From contig CALCYA010000111.1 of the NCBI GenBank assembly GCA_937906165.1, forward strand, positions 1 through 9,036: 9,036 nt of DNA. Reading direction: 5' to 3'. The stretch's first letter is position 1. The number at the start of each line of letters is the position of its first letter. The DNA comes from an uncultured Bacteroidales bacterium. Lineage in GTDB: Bacteria; Bacteroidota; Bacteroidia; Bacteroidales; Bacteroidaceae. Shown in pieces: positions 5,130 through 9,036 of the stretch. The position numbers and the translations under genes are program-made. The notes beneath the pieces were generated by a model. The model was not told the origin of the DNA. It ran no database searches and saw nothing but the letters and a program-made list of their open reading frames with translations.

Positions 5130-7201
5130 AGTTTCTTCCGGGTGTCGGTGAACAGCGTGCCGCGCTTCTTGCCGGGGAACTGAATATACGTTCCCTGTAC
5201 GATTTGTTGTACTATTTCCCATATAAATATATCGACCGTAGCCGTGTCTTCAAGGTGAGCGAGCTGGGCGGTCACCTGCAGCATGTGCAGATAGTGGGCG
5301 AGATACGCTCCTTTGAAGAGCTGGGTGAGGGTGCCCGCCGTCGTCTGGTGGCGCATTTCACTGATGGCACTGCATTTGTAGACCTTGTCTGGTTCAAGGG
5401 CCTGAAGTATATCAAGAGCAGTCTCAAACTCTCCACACAGTATGTTGTGTTCGGCAAGCCCTCTGTTTTCAACGGCAGGGTGAATATTGCGCATCCCGAT
5501 GTGGACGATGCTTCCACACTGCAGCTGAGCAATATGGGCCTTCAGCCGTATTATAACACTACGGAGAAGATGAAGCGGCGTGGGCTCAACTCGAATGCGA
5601 TAGCCAAGCTTGTGCATAATCTTTTCCAACTGCTGAACAGCGAAATGGAGGAGACGCTATCCGAGGATATTGTCCGCAAGAACGGCCTTATGTCCCTGGA
5701 CAACGCCCTGCGCATAATACATTTCCCGAAGAATACCAAGGAGCTGCAGCTCGCGCAGCACAGGCTCAAGTTCGAGGAGCTGTTCTACATACAGCTGAAC
5801 ATACTGCAGTATGCCCGCGACAGACAGATGCGGTACGTAGGACACCGTTTCGCGAAGGTGGGTGATATGTTCAACCGCTTCTTCCACGAGAATCTGCCGT
5901 TTGAACTCACCGGAGCACAGAAGAGGGTTATACGGGAGATACGCAGGGATGTGAACAGCAACCGACAGATGAACCGTCTGCTGCAGGGTGATGTGGGTAG
6001 CGGAAAGACTCTTGTGGCTCTGTTCTCCATGTTGCTTGCAAAGGACAACGGTTATCAGGCCTGTATCCTCGCTCCGACAGAGATCCTTGCCGAGCAGCAC
6101 TTCGCGACAATACGCCGTATGTTGGGCGGGTTGCCTGTAAGGGTGGAATTGCTCACGGGAAGCACCAGACAAAAGGAGCGTGTTCCTCTTTTTGCGGCTC
6201 TCGAGGCTGGCGAAGTGGATATCCTTGTGGGTACACATGCGGTACTTGAGGATAACGTGCTCTTCTATAATCTGGGTCTTGTGGTCATTGACGAGCAGCA
6301 CCGCTTCGGTGTAGTGCAACGTGCGAAGATGTGGGCAAAGAACAGCATCCCGCCGCATATCCTTGTGATGACAGCAACTCCCATCCCACGTACTTTGGCA
6401 ATGACTCTCTATGGCGACCTTGACGTCTCTGTAATCGACGAGCTGCCACCGGGACGCAAACCGATATCCACCAAGCATATATTCCGCGAGAAGGCCGATG
6501 CCATGTACTCTTTTATCCACGGTCAGCTGCGTGAGGGGCGTCAGGTATATGTGGTATATCCGCTTATCAGTGAGAGTGAGAAACTTGACCTCAAGAACCT
6601 TGAGGATGGTTACAAGCACCTGTGCAATGTCTTCTGTGACTACAGGCTCAGCAAGTTGCATGGCAAGATGAAACCGAAGGAGAAAGATGAGGAGATGCGA
6701 CGCTTTGCATCGGGCGAGACACAGCTGCTGGTCTCTACCACGGTTATTGAGGTGGGCGTGGATGTGCCAAACGCATCGGTGATGGTGATAGAGAATGCCG
6801 AGCGTTTCGGTCTGTCGCAGCTGCATCAGCTGCGCGGACGTGTGGGACGTGGGGCATCACAGTCCTACTGTATCCTTGTCACGGACTATAAACTCTCCGA
6901 GGATACCCGCAAGCGTATGGAGATAATGACCACCAGCAACGATGGTTTTGAGATTGCCGAGGCCGACCTCAAGTTGCGCGGTCCCGGTGATATTGAAGGA
7001 ACTCAACAGAGCGGTATAGCCTTTGACCTCAAGATTGCCAATCTTGCCCGTGATGAGCAGCTCCTGCAATATGTGCGTGAGGTAGCACGTGAGGTATTGG
7101 AGTCCGACCCGGAGCGCAGCAATCCGCAGAATAAGGTGTTGTGGGAACGTCTGCGTATGATCAAAGATATGAAGAACTGGAACTGGGGTGCAATATCCTG
7201 A
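5102..7201 (+). CDS. recG: ATP-dependent DNA helicase RecG
   Basis: RecG is a double-strand DNA translocase that remodels stalled replication forks and branch-migrates recombination intermediates. The 699-residue protein is full length. The N-terminal part has FLPGVGEQRA (11-20) and an OB-fold wedge domain (about 60-135, with VDLVWF and VFGKPSVFNGRVNIAHPD). The helicase core shows Walker A GDVGSGKT (296-303), APTEILAEQH (324-333), the DEQH box (397-400), TATPIPRTLA (424-433), STTVIEVGVDVP (545-556) and the arginine-finger motif QLRGRVGRG (576-584); a RecG-type C-terminus with LRGPGDIEGTQQSG follows (625-638). The ATG inside ispD gives the N-terminus normal for Bacteroidota RecG, so the 28-base overlap looks real. 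It is the last gene of the operon. Confidence 0.98.
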   Translation: MLDTTKRNIKFLPGVGEQRAALLAGELNIRSLYDLLYYFPYKYIDRSRVFKVSELGGHLQHVQIVGEIRSFEELGEGARRRLVAHFTDGTAFVDLVWFKGLKYIKSSLKLSTQYVVFGKPSVFNGRVNIAHPDVDDASTLQLSNMGLQPYYNTTEKMKRRGLNSNAIAKLVHNLFQLLNSEMEETLSEDIVRKNGLMSLDNALRIIHFPKNTKELQLAQHRLKFEELFYIQLNILQYARDRQMRYVGHRFAKVGDMFNRFFHENLPFELTGAQKRVIREIRRDVNSNRQMNRLLQGDVGSGKTLVALFSMLLAKDNGYQACILAPTEILAEQHFATIRRMLGGLPVRVELLTGSTRQKERVPLFAALEAGEVDILVGTHAVLEDNVLFYNLGLVVIDEQHRFGVVQRAKMWAKNSIPPHILVMTATPIPRTLAMTLYGDLDVSVIDELPPGRKPISTKHIFREKADAMYSFIHGQLREGRQVYVVYPLISESEKLDLKNLEDGYKHLCNVFCDYRLSKLHGKMKPKEKDEEMRRFASGETQLLVSTTVIEVGVDVPNASVMVIENAERFGLSQLHQLRGRVGRGASQSYCILVTDYKLSEDTRKRMEIMTTSNDGFEIAEADLKLRGPGDIEGTQQSGIAFDLKIANLARDEQLLQYVREVAREVLESDPERSNPQNKVLWERLRMIKDMKNWNWGAIS

Positions 7202-7259
7202 GAGTGGCTTTGGGTTCTCTCTTTGATATTTTCACATATAAAGGTTGTCTGGATATATT

Positions 7260-7284
7260 GCCGTTTGATGCTGTTCTGAACGGC
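7260..7284 (+). terminator. Weak candidate terminator hairpin after recG
   Basis: GCCGTT (7260-7265) and AACGGC (7279-7284) form a perfect 6-bp stem with a 13-base loop, 58 bases past the recG stop. A short T-run (CTTTTTG) begins only about 9 bases after the stem, so the fit to a rho-independent terminator is poor. It is the best candidate in the 7202-7344 part of the spacer, where nothing else was recognised and no credible gene was seen. Confidence 0.3.
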
Positions 7285-7344
7285 TTATCATGCCTTTTTG
7301 CAAATCTTAAGTCCTTAATTTACGTTTGAATAACTATTTTTTTG

Positions 7345-7376
7345 TATCTTTGCAGAAATCTGCGAAAATAGACTGC
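7345..7376 (+). repeat. Promoter-dyad unit upstream of ndk, copy 1
   Basis: The unit begins with TATCTTTG (7345-7352), an exact TAnnTTTG -7 box. The dyad GCAGA-AA-TCTGC (7352-7363) follows directly, then GAAAATAGACTGC. A TTTG at 7325-7328 could be a -33 element, but the 16-base gap is shorter than the usual 19-21. About 27 of 32 bases match copy 2, which lies 83 bases downstream. The copies may be two promoters for ndk or a duplicated regulatory site. Located about 125 bases before the ndk ATG. Confidence 0.6.
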
Positions 7377-7402
7377 ACTCGCTGTAAAATGTCAAAGTAA
7401 AC

Positions 7403-7435
7403 TTTGCCTATCTCGCTCGTTTGTAGCTATCTTTG
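7403..7435 (+). promoter_or_regulatory. Likely main promoter of ndk
   Basis: TTTG (7403-7406) and TATCTTTG (7428-7435) are separated by 21 bases, matching the Bacteroidota consensus TTTG-N19-21-TAnnTTTG. Transcription would start near 7440, giving an ndk leader of about 60 bases. This is the best complete promoter in the window. It should also serve the M23 peptidase gene, which follows ndk after 4 bases. Confidence 0.7.
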
Positions 7436-7460
7436 CAAAGATTTGCGAAAAATAGATTGC
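7428..7460 (+). repeat. Promoter-dyad unit upstream of ndk, copy 2
   Basis: The second copy reads TATCTTTG, then the dyad GCAAA-GA-TTTGC (7435-7446), then GAAAAATAGATTGC. Compared with copy 1 it has one added A and a few transitions. In the dyad, the G and C that pair in copy 1 are both changed, to A and T, so the symmetry is kept. CTTTGCAAAG (7431-7440) is also a perfect palindrome. The dyad sits over the predicted transcription start, a position suited to an operator or to a 5'-end RNA hairpin. Confidence 0.6.
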
Positions 7461-7501
7461 GCAACGCATCTTCTTGATACTTATAACCAAACTATAATAC
7501 A

Positions 7502-7975
7502 ATGGAGAGAACACTTATTCTTATTAAGCCGAATGCCATCCAGCGTGGCCTTATGGGCGACATTATCACACGCTTCGAGCGTAAAGGTCTCCGATTCGTA
7601 GGCATCAAGATGATGTTTATGACAGATGAGATTGTAAACGAACACTATGCTCATCTTGTTGAGCGTCCATTCTTTCCTTACCTCAAGGCTTCGATGCAGG
7701 CAGCTCCCATTATTGCCTGCTGCGTAGAGGGTGCAGAGGCTGTAGAGACTGTACGTCTGCTTGTTGGTGTAACCAACTCACGCAAGGCACTCCCCGGTAC
7801 AATCCGTGGCGACTTCTCAATGAGTGGTGAGCAGAATGTTGTCCATGCATCTGACTCTGTAGAGAATGCACTTGTAGAGATTAACCGCTTCTTCAGCCCC
7901 AACGAGCTCTACGACTATGAGTCGGCTGTTACACGTTTTGAGTACGGTGGCGAGGAGAGCCAGAAATATATGTAA
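7502..7975 (+). CDS. ndk: Nucleoside diphosphate kinase
   Basis: Ndk moves the terminal phosphate of ATP to nucleoside diphosphates through a phosphohistidine, balancing NTP and dNTP pools in the cytoplasm. The 157-residue protein starts ERTLILIKPNAIQRGLMGDII with the nucleotide-contacting Lys9, and has HYAHLVERPFFPYL (48-61), the Arg85 region VRLLVGVTNSRKALPGTIRGDF (84-105) and the catalytic NVVHASDS (112-119) with active-site His115. The segment SMQAAPIIACC replaces the MTSGPVVAM-type strand of E. coli, a variation I associate with Bacteroidota Ndk rather than a defect. Length is slightly above the 143 residues of E. coli Ndk, through a longer C-terminus. It has its own promoter and is probably co-transcribed with the next gene. 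Confidence 0.98.
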   Translation: MERTLILIKPNAIQRGLMGDIITRFERKGLRFVGIKMMFMTDEIVNEHYAHLVERPFFPYLKASMQAAPIIACCVEGAEAVETVRLLVGVTNSRKALPGTIRGDFSMSGEQNVVHASDSVENALVEINRFFSPNELYDYESAVTRFEYGGEESQKYM

Positions 7976-7979
7976 TAAA

Positions 7980-8843
7980 GTGAGAATACTGAAGTCAATA
8001 TTGCTTACAACAATTCTTGCCGTCTTGTTTACAGCAGCGAGCGCGCAGGATATGCTTGCTGACGAAGTAAGAGTCTGCGAGCCGATGGGTTCTGTCGATT
8101 CAATGGCATTGCACAATATGCTGTTGAATGAGTCTTATGTGGTTCCTTCAATGGATATGTATCCCACTTGGGAAAATGACAGGGTACACTTTACTGCAAC
8201 ACTTCCCGACTCGTTCAAGATTGACCTGACAGGCTTTGTGATGCCTACAGCAAGCCGCAAGATAACCGATATCTTCGGTTACCGCCCACGCCGTCGCCGT
8301 GTACATAACGGTCTTGATATAAAGGTGGAGAAAGGCGATACAATCTATGCCGCATTCGATGGAAAAGTGCGTGTTACTGCATATCAGCGTCGCGGTTACG
8401 GCCACTATGTGGTGATACGTCACAACAACGGTATCGAGACTCTCTATGCCCACCTCTCAAAGAAACTGGTCAACGAGAACCAGAATGTAAAGGCCGGTGA
8501 TCCCATTGGCCTTGGTGGCAATACAGGACGTTCAACAGGCTCTCACCTGCACTTTGAGACCATTCTTCTTGGCAAGTGCATAGATCCTGCCTTGTTGTTC
8601 GATTTCCCGAACCAGAACGTGACGGGTGACCATTATGTATACCGCAAGCCGGGTTCACGATACATGGAGAACGGCAAGATGAAGGTTGCCGGTCCCGAGC
8701 CAAAATACCACAAGGTGAAATCGGGTGATACAATCGAGAGAATTGCAAGGAAGCACGGAGTATCGCAGCGTACGATATTCAAGCTCAACGGGCTCAACGC
8801 ACGTTCTGTTATACGTCCGGGACAAAGACTGAGATATCAGTGA
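7980..8843 (+). CDS. Secreted M23 peptidase with C-terminal LysM domain
   Basis: A probable peptidoglycan endopeptidase or cell-division-type LytM factor acting in the periplasm. With the GTG start it has 287 residues: signal peptide at 1-22 (hydrophobic core 6-19, cleavage likely after ASA), a linker, an M23 domain (about 90-208) and a LysM domain (about 243-287) that would hold it to peptidoglycan. The zinc site is complete: His109 and Asp113 in HNGLD, and HLH (189-191) in GSHLHFE; His158 in YAHLS is the second catalytic His. All catalytic residues are present, so it is probably an active enzyme rather than a degenerate activator. An upstream ATG at 7917 lies inside ndk and would bury the signal peptide behind 21 charged residues; GTG at 7980, 4 bases after the ndk stop, fits better. 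Confidence 0.92.
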   Translation: MRILKSILLTTILAVLFTAASAQDMLADEVRVCEPMGSVDSMALHNMLLNESYVVPSMDMYPTWENDRVHFTATLPDSFKIDLTGFVMPTASRKITDIFGYRPRRRRVHNGLDIKVEKGDTIYAAFDGKVRVTAYQRRGYGHYVVIRHNNGIETLYAHLSKKLVNENQNVKAGDPIGLGGNTGRSTGSHLHFETILLGKCIDPALLFDFPNQNVTGDHYVYRKPGSRYMENGKMKVAGPEPKYHKVKSGDTIERIARKHGVSQRTIFKLNGLNARSVIRPGQRLRYQ

Positions 8844-8852
8844 TATCTTATC

Positions 8853-8897
8853 ATAAATCAAATCAGGCTCCGTTTTACGGGGCCTGATTTGATTTAT
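8853..8897. terminator. Strong hairpin terminator after the M23 gene
   Basis: Two 20-base arms (8853-8872 and 8878-8897) are complementary except for one G-U pair and enclose the loop TTTTA. The stem has a GC-rich top and A/T-rich base, so it can act in either direction: the 3' arm supplies the U-rich end on the plus strand, and the 5' arm does so on the minus strand. It begins 9 bases after the peptidase stop codon and should end the ndk-M23 transcript. Confidence 0.8.
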
Positions 8898-9036
8898 AAT
8901 GATTCTTATGAACTGATATTATGCCTGTTCCCTGTATGTCATTGCTGCCATTCAGGGGGTTATGCCGGCAAAGTCTGGGGACTAAGCAAAAAGTTGAGTG
9001 ATTTAGGAAAAGAGAGTAACAAAGCGAAAATACTAT

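Noticed and set aside
4554..5629. Two overlapping minus-strand open frames of 222 and 242 codons
   Set aside because: They are antisense to ispD and the start of recG and have no domain pattern or promoter.
5657..6826. 389-codon open frame on the minus strand
   Set aside because: It lies wholly antisense to recG, whose protein shows every helicase motif. The antisense product is rich in His, Leu, Gln and Cys with no recognisable domain, as expected from reverse reading of a coding strand.
7141..7329. 62-codon plus-strand frame crossing the recG end
   Set aside because: It starts inside recG in another frame and ends in the promoter region; no ribosome-binding or domain evidence.
7404..7601. 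65-codon plus-strand frame across the ndk promoter
   Set aside because: It overlaps the -7 box, the leader and the start of ndk out of frame; the ndk protein is unambiguous.
7641..7740. Altered SMQAAPIIACC strand of Ndk as a sign of lost function
   Set aside because: The catalytic His and nucleotide-contact residues are intact, and this variant agrees with what I recall of Bacteroidota Ndk proteins.
8930..8957. CCCTG/CAGGG inverted repeat as a second terminator
   Set aside because: It has only a 5-bp stem with an 18-base loop and no T-tract, and a much stronger terminator already lies upstream.
8921..9001. 26-codon ATG frame near the right edge
   Set aside because: Too short, with no recognisable motif, promoter or ribosome-binding signal.

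Overview
This window reads as ordinary chromosomal housekeeping DNA from a member of the Bacteroidales (phylum Bacteroidota). A Bacteroides/Prevotella-type relative fits best, but genus cannot be fixed from sequence reading alone. The reasons are the protein variants themselves (NadK starting at an M-[KR]-FAIFGN block and ending in MWGAD, the Bacteroidota form of RecG and Ndk), the order nadK / pdxJ-exbB-exbD-tonB, and promoter-like TAnnTTTG boxes, the -7 element of this phylum. No mobile element, CRISPR array, rRNA or tRNA was seen.

Layout, left to right. Positions 1-82 hold a cluster of short inverted and direct repeats just past the end of nadK. nadK (83-976) runs on the minus strand. A 162-base divergent intergenic region (977-1138) carries one candidate -7 box for each direction and a hairpin in each leader. 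From 1139 to 7201 six further genes and recG are packed head to tail on the plus strand: pdxJ, exbB, exbD, tonB, a DJ-1/PfpI gene, ispD and recG. Gaps are 2-24 bases, with a 1-base overlap (exbD/tonB) and a 28-base overlap (ispD/recG), so this is very likely one operon. A 300-base spacer (7202-7501) contains two diverged copies of a promoter-plus-dyad unit in front of ndk (7502-7975). ndk is followed after 4 bases by a secreted M23 peptidase with a LysM domain (7980-8843), and a 20-bp hairpin terminator (8853-8897) closes that unit. The last ~140 bases show no gene that can be called.

How the genes relate. The long operon mixes cofactor supply (PdxJ makes pyridoxine 5'-phosphate), isoprenoid supply (IspD in the MEP pathway; both PdxJ and that pathway draw on 1-deoxyxylulose 5-phosphate), an inner-membrane energising complex for outer-membrane transport (ExbB-ExbD-TonB), a DJ-1 family protein, and fork rescue (RecG). 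NadK and Ndk provide NADP and nucleoside triphosphates, and the M23/LysM protein acts on peptidoglycan. No undescribed system was found. The best unexplained signal is the duplicated leader unit upstream of ndk, whose two copies keep the same dyad through a paired base change.
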